NCBI RefSeq assembly: GCF_000524195.1
Contig: NW_020170443.1
Location: 314,233-378,232 of the forward strand
DNA from: Echinococcus granulosus
Taxonomy: Eukaryota; Platyhelminthes; Cestoda; Cyclophyllidea; Taeniidae
DNA length: 64,000 nt
Direction of reading: 5' to 3'
Part shown: piece by piece, positions 36,175 through 47,800 of the stretch
How positions within the stretch are numbered: the first letter of the stretch is position 1
Layout of the letters: the number at the start of each line of letters is the position of its first letter
Made by a program: the position numbers and the translations under genes
Notes under the pieces: generated by a model
Told to the model about the DNA's origin: nothing
Database searches by the model: none
The model's input: only the letters and a program-made list of their open reading frames with translations

Positions 36175-36861
36175 ATGGCGACGACTTTGACCAGTTTCGT
36201 GGACAACTTCCGCACCCAGTTGGCTAAGGATGCAGAATTGCAGCTAAGCACTGTTTTTCCTCAGCGTCTTCAGGCCATAATTGACGTGCTCAAAAGTCCA
36301 CTTTTTGATCTGGCATCGAATCGCAAGAAACTCCACGAAGCGGCTCTTGCTCCGGTCCCGTCCGACGCCTGCAACAAGGACGCCTCATTGCCTAGGTCAT
36401 CGTTTGAAGTATCCACTAATTCCATCATCTCGGAGGCCTACAACGTCGTCAAACCATTCCTCCTCCAACTGGGCGAGGATGCCCAACTTTTGCGAATGTG
36501 GGTAGTCTTAAACATTCCTAAAATCGAGGATGGGAACAACTTTGGGGTCTCAGTGCAGGAGGAAGTGATGGTGGATGCCTCGAGAACAGAAACCGACGTC
36601 ACTTCCATGTTGGATTTCTACTGTGACTACCTTATCTACCGAGGTAAAATTAATACCAAGAGAATCAAGTGGCCTGGAATCAAGGCTTACACAGACGCTC
36701 TCATCGAGTTGGACGAGATGACGTACATACGAATTCGCATGACGCTGCAGGATATAAGGAACAACTACGCTCGCCTCTACGACCTCTACATGAAGAACAT
36801 TAATAAGATTCGCAACCCCCGAACCGACAGCGGAATGAATGCTGTCAATATCATGTATTAA
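36175..36861 (+). CDS. PSME3: Proteasome activator PA28-gamma (REG-gamma)
   Basis: One uninterrupted frame encodes 228 residues. It holds the PA28 hallmark LNIPKIEDGNNFGVSVQEE, whose following segment forms the activation loop, then the C-terminal helical domain (ALIELDEMTYIRIRMTLQDI, LYMKNINKIRNPR) and the C-terminal IMY that inserts into 20S pockets (MIY in human PA28-gamma). The gamma type is a nuclear homoheptamer that opens the 20S proteasome independently of ubiquitin. It is somewhat shorter than the human 254 residues, and the linker between helices 1 and 2 is short and Ser-rich. I chose the ATG at 36175 because it lies just after a possible acceptor at 36164-36165 and gives a FVDNFRTQL start like relatives. 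The lack of introns contrasts with every other complete gene here. Confidence 0.92.
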   Translation: MATTLTSFVDNFRTQLAKDAELQLSTVFPQRLQAIIDVLKSPLFDLASNRKKLHEAALAPVPSDACNKDASLPRSSFEVSTNSIISEAYNVVKPFLLQLGEDAQLLRMWVVLNIPKIEDGNNFGVSVQEEVMVDASRTETDVTSMLDFYCDYLIYRGKINTKRIKWPGIKAYTDALIELDEMTYIRIRMTLQDIRNNYARLYDLYMKNINKIRNPRTDSGMNAVNIMY

Positions 36862-36923
36862 GTTAGTAATCGGGGAAGAGTTTGTTTGCTTCGATCGGCC
36901 AAGCGAATTCTCCGATCTCTCGC

Positions 36924-36945
36924 TGTGTGTGTGTGTGTGTGTGTG
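36924..36945 (+). repeat. (TG)n microsatellite in the PSME3 3' UTR
   Basis: Eleven TG units start about 60 bases after the stop codon. Confidence 0.9.
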
Positions 36946-38688
36946 GTTTTTAGTAAACCTTCCTGGAATTGTGGCTCTCGTCTGTTTGGGTAAGATCCTG
37001 ATAGGTGCCCTTGTCAAATTGTCAAATTGGTATGCATTGAATCCACTTTGCATGGAGCCCTCCCCCCGGGGAAGAAAATGACGCGTGGGGGCCTAAGATA
37101 TGCTTCACGACTGTTCTAACCAGTAATGCTGAATGGAAATTAAGTCATATTGTGCTTACGAGAAGTCCGGCGAGAAATATTCCCCATTTTAGAGGAATTT
37201 TACAGCCCTGTTGCAATGTGGTTGTTAGCAAAAAAAGTTCTAGAATCGAGATCAGGTGTCAATTTTTTGATACTTAATCGTGTTTTTTGTAAGTGTAGGC
37301 ATGAACCTATCTGTCCCCTGCGGTCAATTGAAACGAGTTTGCTGATGGAATATAAGTAGCAATTTCCGTTGCCCCCACAATTTCCCCATTTACAGATTTG
37401 AAAACGTGATATGAATCGCTAGAGTGACTGGTAAAGTATACTTTGCTTTTACCATCTTACTGCTCTCATTTTTCCATCTACTGATGGCGATAGGCATCCC
37501 ACCGCTCGGCCCAATTTACCACCTCACGTCAAACTTCAGTAGGACGCCCTGATAGCTGTGAAGATGTTTTCAGACACCATTTCTGAAAACCGAATTGACA
37601 TGGGATAGAACGCATAGATGTTGTGAAGAGCAGAACCCCGTGTCACCGCCGCAGAGACAAAATCAAAGGAAATTGGAACAATGTGAGTAAAAACTAGACA
37701 CAATTAAGACAAACACGAAAAACGACAAAAACTTTTAAAACGTGTGGGGGAGGGAGTTAAGCGCCAGGCAAGGGATGTGAAAAGGCGAGAATTAGTTCTG
37801 CTACATAACAGTTATCAGTAGTATGAGGTGGGAAATGACTGATCTTGCGTTTTAAAACCTCTGAACAAAAGCCCATGGCACAAAAAAAATTTTATCACGT
37901 AGGCTAGGGGATTACAGAGGCAGGGAGTGCGTCAATTTTCGAGTAAGACTACACCTAAAAGTGAAAGTGTAACCACGCCAAAGTGTATGAAGTCGAACCA
38001 TCATTCCACTGAAGGATTGTCACCAGGCCTGTCAATGCTCCGCAGCTGAATTTGCGCCTGATATTGCTGAAGCATCGGGAGTGTGGAAGACCAGGGCTGA
38101 CTTGAGTGGAGCATTCATTCATAGTTTCAGTAATTATGCAAAAAGACCACAAAAAATAGCTTTAGTGAATGCAAAAATACTAACACAACAGGAAAAAGTA
38201 AGGCTATGTGGGAACTTTAAGCCTTGTATACCAACAATGGTTATAATGGGTAAAATAAATTTCAGTAGGTGGACATGGCAGCCACTTTTCAGGATCGTCT
38301 CGATCTACTTTGGACGCCTGCTTTTAGTTTTTACAAGACAACGTCTTCAAAAAGTCGCTTTCCCTTAATATTTCAGCCCTGTTGGGCGTTAACATCATTC
38401 CCGAGACCGAAATTCCGTTGGAGAAAAAATCTTACAAGTTTCTTTTCGAAGAAGACACATCGCAGGAATTGAAAAGAAAAAACAAAATTGTTGTGTTTGT
38501 ACTCAGCACTTGGAGAGATAAACAATTCCTATTTAATTATTAATGTAGAAAATGAGAAAAGGGAATCAAGATGCCCAAGATTTCAAAGTCCATTTTGTGA
38601 TAAATTCAAATGACGTGTGCGTCAAATTTTTTTAAATAAAAAAATAAACACAAAAAAGTTGCCAGCACTAGTTCCATTAATGCCTGCG
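36946..38688. other. Intergenic between convergent genes
   Basis: About 1.7 kb between PSME3 and the stop codon of the ribonuclease gene. It is AT-rich towards the right. No recognisable gene; 3' UTRs of both neighbours are expected. Confidence 0.45.
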
Positions 38689-41600
38689 TTAGAGGGAGAC
38701 GACAAAGACGTTGGGACAGGGACTGGTCCAGGCGAGATGAGGGTTGGCCGAGAGGATCTCCAACCTTGACGTATCGGGTGGACAGTTCAGCAGGTTGAAA
38801 AACTTGTCAACACAAATCCGTACCTCCACTAGTTTGGCATAGTCACCACTCTATAAAAGGCAAACATGTATGCTAGTGAGATACAAAGCTATCGGGAATG
38901 AGTGAATCCTCTACGGGTAAAAAATGACACTGTCAAAGAGTGAGATCGAGGTGGTGCAAAAAGAGAATCCACACCTCCACGCTCCCCGTCTGGAGCAGAC
39001 GAAAAAGAAAACACGCACAGCGCTTTACTCACTGTGGAAAGCCTACAAAGCAATCGAAGCCGGTCAGTTCATGGCTTCTGCAGGAATGAATTGCCCACCG
39101 AAAACGGCTTACTGTTCTCCCACCCACTGAATGCCTGCTTCTTCGCCATCGGCAGATCTCGANNNNNNNNNNNNNNNNNNNNNNNNNNNNNNNNNNNNNN
39201 NNNNNNNNNNNNNNNNNNNNNNNNNNNNNNNNNNNNNNNNNNNNNNNNNNNNNNNNNNNNNNTTACCGTTTGGACGCGCCTGGCACATCACATGCTAGAC
39301 TCAAAGGCTTCACATCCAATAAAGCAATTCCAATTCAGCAATCACGACTGACCAATGCCTTTTCAGCCAGACACCGTCAATCGAAACTCAGGAGCCTCCT
39401 CCCATTACCATTGTCCTCATGCCCAACTCCACCTCTACTGCCTCCACAATTACTACAACTACAACCAACACCACTACCTCCATCGTCCGTTTTGACAGCA
39501 ACCCCTTTCTCCTGCTCACCGCTTAGGCAGACACCACCTCCATCTACATTGCCATCCATGCGGCGACTTCTGGCAAGCCTCTCCACTGACCAACCAATCG
39601 TTGCACTATGCCCCACTCACCCTCCCACCTTCTTCCTTCGTGACCTCCCAACCAGCAACTAGCTCTTGCCTATTTGCCCAAGTCTCGGCAGGTTCACTTT
39701 TGTCGGATGCCACTCGCGGAAACAACGATGACCCCGGCATAGCGGCTTGAAGGCAGCAACAGCGATGATTGTAAATAGCGTAGCTAAGCAACAAATCAAA
39801 TGCTAATTGTCTCCTCATTAAACTTTGACACTTTGAAGAAGGGGAGGTTGAGACAAAATTTGTGACTAGTAGGCGCCCATGCTGCTGCTACGCGTAACGT
39901 TCCAAACGTCTACCTAAAGACACGACCAAGAGGAGGAAGTGAAATCGAATTGAAACAAAAAAACCATCAGCTAAAAGGGGTACAGGGTATACGAACTTTG
40001 GACCTGATTAGGCCCAGCAGTGCCTACTAGATGAGGGCATAGGCAAATGCTAAAGGAGAGATGGGTCCTTCTTTCCCAAAACTTGATCCGTTGTCAAAAA
40101 GGCAACAATTTTTACATTTGCTAAGCGCTTGGGACGTGAATATTAAGACAGTCATGTGAAAACCTGATGCATTTGTTTTTAAAGATAAGCCGAAATCCCT
40201 TAAGGATGAAATGGAAATAGTTTTTTTCAAACTTTAAGGAGCGAATTATAAATGCCCTCATCTCTCGCAATAAAAAGGCACAAGCCCCCTCGGAATTGGG
40301 AGATAGGACAGGTGCAAAGTGAAAGAAGGGTACTGACGTGCAAAATAGCACTGAGTGACACGTTCACTCACCTTCCAGGAACAATGTAGCCAAACGTCAG
40401 CACCGAGATCGCGCTTTAGCATGTGCAACACTGAGGCTGTCTAAAAATTGTAGATACTGTCAACAATTTACATGACAATTGAGGGAGAGGAGTACATCTG
40501 CATTTGAAGAACACTTACATCGTAGAGAGTTGTATTGGAGGCTGTGATATGGTTCCGTTCAAATATCCTAGGATAAAGAAGCATTGTTTCGTTTCAGTGG
40601 ACATTTAGGGGATAACAAGGTGGGCCGTTTGACCAAACTCATGAAAAATGGAAGGGCGAAGAAACACACATTAGGATATTATTAACTCGCCCTCTTTCAT
40701 TTCTCCTGCACCTATCCTCCAAGCTACCTGGCAGTTTTGTCTACCTAGTCAGTCTGGTGTGTCTTTTGACTAAAAAAATCACTAAAATTTAAAAGAATAC
40801 ACCGTGAATATTCTGTCGGCAAACACTCTGTCATCCCCGTCCTTGTCTAGCTTGGTTCACCCGTGTTGTGCTGTCATGACAGCTCCGAAACCGTATCGAA
40901 AAATACGATTAATGTGAGCCCAATCAGCCACAATTACAACTGTTAGACGACGCCTTGCGGCGTAAAAAGGACTCACGCGGTGAAGTTGTACATTTTCTTC
41001 AACTTGAGACTAGCAGCAAAGTAGTCATGCTGGTCTGTAATCACGCTGTTATTCTGAATGACACAGATGCCGTGTTTTGTCCATTCATGGTTCCTGCCGA
41101 AGTATTGGAAAGCGCAAAAAAAAAACACTCAATTTCAACAAGTCATTATAATGTCTATATCACACCCAAAATAAGAAAGAACATTAATTAGAAAGTGGAG
41201 ATTATCCTGTTTGATTAGTTCAAGAAAGTAGCAGACAACTTCATTCGGCATTTGACTGCAGTTTGTACCCCAATGAAGTCTCATTTATTCGAACAATGAC
41301 ATTCTTGGTGATCAGTGAATTAATACACGACGACGGAATCACAAACGTTGCTTTCTATAACTTACTAAGTGTTAGCTTGGTTTTTTTTTCTTCTCAGCTT
41401 GTAAAAAAAGTCCAAAATGGTCTGGTGAATGGGATGGGCGAGTAGCAAACGTGGATTCCACGTTTAATTACCAAAGAAATGGTTCTTCTCCGACCAATGA
41501 GTAATCCCAGATCCGATCGAGTAACAAGAACTTATGGAAAAAGTTGGCAAAAGGCGGTCCGACCACGAAACCTATTGTAGCATTTCATCCGCTTTTGCCC

Positions 41601-43423
41601 GACCATCGCTAGGAGAACCTGGTGAAAGGAGAGCTTAGTAATTTGGCAAGATCCCAACGTACTGATGTATTTTTTTCGCCTACAGTAACCAAAAATGTCA
41701 ACGAAATGGTACAAAGATCTCAATTCGCAGACTTTGTACTGAAGAACATCGGAGTTGAATTTAAGTAGAAACAGAGAAGTTAATGCAAGCAGGATTATAG
41801 CCACTGCGGTACAAACGCACGTAAAAAGGGAAATCGTAAGTTAACTAATCACTCAATCCTGGTAGTAATAAACAATTCTGCCATTTCCATCAATGTGCTG
41901 AAGCAGGGAGGTGTGCATACAGGCCCTAAAGTATATTAACGTGTAAACCAGGCAATTAATTTGACTAAAAAATAAAAAAATACTTTTGAGATGATAAAAT
42001 GCATTTAATAACCGCGATAAATAAAGTCACAGGGCCATGTATCGGTGCTGTTTCGTATAAATAACTTGAGAGTCGAACCAAATTATAGTTCGTTTGCACC
42101 GGAGGTGGGAAAAACTTGAATATTAAACCTTTGGTGGCAATGTTTGCTAGTAATTTCAAAGCTCGTATTCATCTGACGCGTGGGATTTAAAATTTTCATC
42201 CACGCTGTAGTCAGTATACTGTGAAGAAGAACCTAGGGCTCCGCTGCAGCCGATATTATCAACATGAAAGAATAAGGCAGTTAAACAATACTGAAAATTT
42301 AAGCAATTACGAGCATAAAGATTAAATCCAATCCTCTGAAAATACTCACCAAAACTTCCAGGGATGTTGGAAGCCCTTCTCGTCAACCCACTCCCGTTGT
42401 AGCTCCAAGAAAATATCCTTAAAAATGAGATGGACGCTTAGCGACGATTGATGAATTTTACTTTAAGAAGCCCGCGATCTTATACGCCTTACAAAGGTAT
42501 TTATTTGTAAACGATCTGAAGCTAATTAGGATAATGTTCCGCACGTTGAAAAAAACTAGACTGGTTTTTGCTACCACTTCACTTGTCACGAGTGGCCTCG
42601 TCAGAAATGTCCCGTAAAAAGGTTAACTGACGTACCTTGATGGAATTGTTATCGTACTTTGGACCATCACCGCACTTGTTCATCTCCGTATTCGGCCATA
42701 GTTGCGCCCTGAAAGTGAGAATGGAAGTGAGGATAGCTCCAAAGTTAGGCAGTAGACGTGAATAAGGAAATAAACGCACCACAGGCCGTGAATGTTAAAC
42801 CCGTTAACGACGCGAGGATAGGAGCACTGGAACAACAAACGAGAAATCTCAACGGAAGAAAAATTGATTCCCTTATCTGAAAATACCCCAAGATACTATT
42901 TTACTTGCGTTTCACTGCAATTAAGATGGACAGTTAAGGGAAATTAGAAACGACACAGATGAGAGTACTGTGGCGCTGCATAGTACAATACATAGCAGAT
43001 TTTGGGACAAAAATTCTGAGTTAATTCTATTATTCTTGAGAACTTTGCAAAGATCTCACTTTAAGCCAAAAGCGTGCAAGACGATTCAATTATCAACTAA
43101 AAAAGCAAAAGTCACTTAATGCAGCGTCTTTATACATATGTGTAAAATTTACAATTATTTGGAGAACCCATGACACAAACAGGGGCGGTAGATTGAGGGA
43201 CAAACATGACACCATGACGTACACTATTACCTTGATAAACTGGCAATACCCAGGTGGCCAAGATTGAGTAAGAAGCAGATAGTCCCACGTGGCATTCTCA
43301 TTGTACCCAATTGGAGGGGGGACGTAATTTGTCTTTTGGTTGTTCACATCAATATATATGAACAAAACCTGTCGGTACAACCAAAAAAGAGCAGCAATAG
43401 GGAAAACAAAGCCGAAAATAAGC
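38689..43423 (-). CDS. RNASET2: Ribonuclease T2 family protein (first exon not found)
   Basis: Exons in transcript order: 43423-43231, 42826-42780, 42708-42636, 42417-42350, 41093-40977, 40567-40519, 40440-40372 and 38850-38689; every junction keeps phase. About 259 residues are visible. The first exon has a hydrophobic stretch (LIFGFVFPIAALFWLY) that may be a signal or anchor, then WDYLLLTQSWPPGYCQ. CAS I is FNIHGLW and CAS II NHEWTKHGIC, so the catalytic histidines are present. The C-terminal part, LVEVRICVDKFFNLLNC, is also typical. RNase T2 enzymes cut single-stranded RNA in lysosomes or outside the cell. Schistosome omega-1, an immunomodulatory egg protein, belongs to this family, but nothing here shows that role. 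An AQLW insert after CAS I partly repeats the motif and may mean the acceptor is slightly misplaced. The last intron contains the 39163 gap. Confidence 0.92.
39163..39262. other. Assembly gap (100 N) in a ribonuclease intron
   Basis: Exactly 100 N within the 1.5-kb last intron. The flanking exons join in phase and align without missing residues, so coding sequence is probably not lost. Confidence 0.97.
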
Positions 43424-44831
43424 CTAAAACAGAAAATATCTTAGGTGAGTACAATACTTGCAATTTGTCGTAAAAATGGAATCCAAAATTGTATGGCTAG
43501 CATCGTGAGTTCTTGTAACTAACAAAAAAACAACAGTTTTAAGTGAAATTAATTAAATGCATTACTTAATGAGAGTCAAAGGCCAGATCGCGCCAAAGCT
43601 CACATTCTTCAAGGTGATGCTTCAGAATTTGCCGGTGTTTGTGATGAACAAGCTAAACAATTTAATAAATTAAAGCATTCACTAAACGCATATCTGGAAG
43701 CCTTTTTAAAACCACTAAACGATTTTAAGAGCTATTCAAATATATTCGTTGCCATATGTTTCCGATTGAGGCAACTTTTGAAAAGCTGTTGATAAAATGA
43801 TTGATTTATTAATCCATGAAGACAAATTAGCCATTTATGTGTTTTTAGTTAATAAACACTGTCTTTATTATAATTAAAAACGTATCTAGTGGCTCAAACT
43901 TAGAATCTGAGTACTTACTGCGACAACCCACCTGTTTAATGCTCGCCATTCGAGAAAACTGGTCGGAGGAAACCAACTTTCATCAAGCGATTTCACAAAC
44001 AGCTGAAATGTTGTAAGCCAGCTCCTCCTCTTTGAGACCAATGAACCCTTCTCAGCCGCGAAATTAATCTAATGTCATCGCGCGTCACCAGAAATACGTA
44101 TTCGGACAAATGCACGTTACATTGCAGTTTTCGGATCATTATCGGTGTTTAATCATAGTTTAAAGAGTATTAGGTGCAATATTCAAGTTGGTTATTTTGC
44201 ACTTGGATTTCACAGCTTCTATCTGTTAAACACTATTAATAGTCTTTGAAAGAAACTCCTCCTGGTTTCAATTTCATATTATTCATGGTTCCTGTTTGTT
44301 CGCAAATTAACTTTCTGTGAGGTAAAAAAATGTACACGCAGAGCATTTCAGCCTAATCGATGTGTTTTAAGGTCTCTGCACTGCGAAGATAATGGTTTGA
44401 AACATCATGATACGAAATATTATTGTGCTTGCCTATCCGGAACTATTAGTATGGATACATGATTTAGCTGAAGTTTCCATCGTATTTGCTTAAAAGCTTC
44501 ACTAGCAGGGACTCACCGTACAGAGTTTTGACAAAATTTCTCAGCTTTCGATGATAACTTATAAATTTAATTTACTAATGTAACATTGTTTATTCGTCAA
44601 CCAAATCCTCGAGTTTAAACCCCGCGCAGTTTTGCGTATAATGCTTTTTAAAACATCCAGTACATTTAATTCCACCTCTGATCTAAACAAATACGGTTCT
44701 ATGGCTGTAACATTCCACAAATCCTCTGAATGAAACACAACTTTGCCAATGAAAATCTTTTGCGACACTAAATGAATGGACTTGATAAAAAAAAATGTAA
44801 GCTATGAATTGACAGAGTGAAGTCAGTGTCA
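43424..44831. other. Upstream region of the ribonuclease gene and 3' side of the LIM-homeobox gene
   Basis: AT-rich, no recognisable gene. It should hold the ribonuclease first exon and promoter and the 3' UTR of the LIM-homeobox gene. Confidence 0.45.
44589..44594 (-). terminator. Possible poly(A) signal of the LIM-homeobox gene
   Basis: TTTATT on the + strand (AATAAA on the minus strand), about 240 bases past the stop codon at 44832-44834. Confidence 0.4.
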
Positions 44832-47800
44832 TCAACGGAACACTTGTGACTTGGAAACATGGGGATGTGGGAAGTGACAGAGTGGAGGTTTCGCAAATGT
44901 CTCCTGATAGCCTATCTCCGTGGGATGCGGAATCCAACTGATCATGCAATTTCGAAGTACTTGCGAATGCTGAATCGCAGTGAGGTCAGCCATCTCCGAT
45001 TGTTGACCTAAGTACAATAGTTATGGTATAGGAATACCACCAAAAGCAGTATTCGCTTTAAAAGTATTGTAAACATTAACATATTACCATGTGAAATAGA
45101 TGAATTGGAGAGTTCGCCTTCACTTTCGGCTCCACTGTCAACGCTGCTGCTGGTTGCCAGGATGGATGATGGTTCGTGGAGTTGTGAGTGCGTGTGCAGC
45201 GGCAACGTCTTCGTCTTGGAAGCGAGAGGAGGCTCATCCTCGTTCTCCTCATCTAGCTCATCATCATCATCAATGTCATCTCCTTGAGGTAGTTTAGCAT
45301 CTCCCTCGTTCTGCCAATGTGTCTGACGTGAAGCATCTCTTCGTAGGCGCTTTTCTTTGGCTCTGAAAAGAATGCCAACCGTTTTTGAAAAAGGAAGTCC
45401 ACAAGAAGCGGAAGCGACTGCTTGAAGAGCTCTCATTTGAATAATTCTACCATCCACCTTACAATTTCCTCGATTTGCTATACAGATGTGAAATTCCGTT
45501 TGCGTTTGACAGCAGAATGAATTTTGGAGAAGGGTAAGAGAGGGAGAAAAAGGAAAAGAAAGGGAGAGAAAGCACTGATGTTTTAATTAGCCCAGGTAAA
45601 TAAAATATTCATAGGCAGAAGGAAAGTGGTCTGGCAAGGTGAAGGAGGAACGATGGGGCAACGAGGTTAATTAAATCCCCCTACGACACACAAGGGGATT
45701 GGGGTTTTATGCAAGACACTAACCCGGGAAACAGTTAAAATATCGAGGATTTTGAGAATACTGCAAATAAAAATATATTGTCTTTGCATTTTTGATAAAG
45801 GCAAATTTCATCCCAGATGGCAGAACACCCGGCCAGACTTCCACCCGGAGCCGGAGAGGAGAGCAACAGTGAAGTTATTGACGATAAAAGAAATCTAGGA
45901 GAGAGACTTATTCCTTTGATATTATTTTCATTGTTTAACCACGTCCGTACCTATCTTCCGATTAGTAATATTTCGCCAAACAGAATAAAATACCGATTTT
46001 GGTAATTATCCCTGAGAATCAAAGTGAAGGGCAGATGCTAAGTACCGTATCCTCTGCCCCTCCAGATTAATATTACCATATCTCTTGAATATTTCATCAC
46101 CCACTCTCCGGCCACTGGTAGGTATAACTCATCTTGCGGAGGGACTAAACATTCGGCTTACGTGCCCACCGACGTTTATGATGCTATTGTTACAGCAGGC
46201 CGAGGAAACAAATAATCTTGACTCTGTTACGATTCACTGCCGTTTCATCGAGCTAGCATTGTAATATGGTAAAAGTCCTCAGAGCATTTAATTGTGAAAG
46301 TTTAAAGGCTACTTAATTTTGTCTTGCGGGAATCCATGTCGAGCAGGTTCTTGAGTGATCATCCATGACAATGCGGTATGATGGATAAAGTGGGAAAACG
46401 GAGGTGACTCCACATGGCATTTAAAAAAAATAACCGTTATGAGAAAATTGGCCTCAAAGAAAGTTGCTTTTCTTTTCTTTGATGGCATAAGAGTTTTTCT
46501 TAACAGATTTTGATGCATCATTCAGAAGAATTCTGAAATGGAAACAGCTGAATGGATCAGGGTGGTTGGGAGACCACCACCTGTAATACGTTGGCTGTTT
46601 AATCCATCGTTTGGACGAAGTGCCACTTTTTTGTCTCCGCCATTGCATCTGCTCCGGGTAAGCTGGCCTCTGGGCCATGCCAGTAACTCCAACCCCTTCA
46701 GTATTCCAAATAGATATATTCTGCCCGAGTACTATATCTTCGCTTGACTTTGGGGAAGTATCCGGACTCTACATTAGTAGCAGCAGAAAGTGAACCGCAT
46801 CCTCATTTCTAATGCTGGGTGATAGACATTAGAGGGTCGGAAGAAGTGCCTATGCTACGGATGGGAGAATCGGTGATAACCCTAAACAGTAGAGCTGGAA
46901 TTGACGTCTGCCTTCAGCGACTATCCCACTCCCATTATAATCAGGAAAGACAATGCCAACGGAGGTGTCATTAGCCGCAAACCCCCGGGAAAGGTTTCAT
47001 TACAAAGCTCCTTACCGTGCGTGTATATTTTGACAAAGATAACTTGCGATACCTCCATCACTTTTCTACCAGTTGGATGGAATGCGGATAGTTGTGCGGC
47101 TGGGCAGCTCCGAAGTGGGAACAACGTGACAAGGAGGAACAGATGCGAAACCACAACCAACGTAACTGTGTTGAATCTCTTCCTTCCTGACATAACTACG
47201 TCTAGCTGTGAACGCTCGTGATGGCCACCGCAGTTCCCTGTCTCTGAACCCATCTCGCGTGCAGGATGAAACTACAGATCTAGTTGAATTACCAAGAGAA
47301 AGTCTGTGACGTTACAGTCAAGTGTCACCTCAGTTGCGTAGCAATGAGGTGCCTGGCACGGATAGAGGGTGGAATAACGCGATAGGTCGACTAAGGAGAG
47401 CGCTGGGATGCCGCCCGAAAGAGGAGAGGGGATATGTGATACATCAGTTATTTATTTAACTCACAATTTTAATAAAGGGCTACTTTGTGCCTTGGTAAAT
47501 GAACCTTCGACGAGTGGGCTGGCCTCTGGACCATGCCAGTAGCCCCAAGCCCTATTGTATATTCTGCCTGAGTATTATGTCTTCCACCATCCTCAGGGAA
47601 GCCTGGAGGCGCTACACTGTAATGTAATGATTTAGCAGAGGCTGGCTATCAAGCGATCGGGTCGTCCGAACAGCACAAACAACGTCCGAATGCATTCCAG
47701 TCACACAATTGAAGCCCTTCAGAAATCTGTACTTCCCCTTTGACGGATTATGCTTAAATTTTGGCCGTCGGGAGCAGAGATTAGTTAATTCTTCTTTGTA

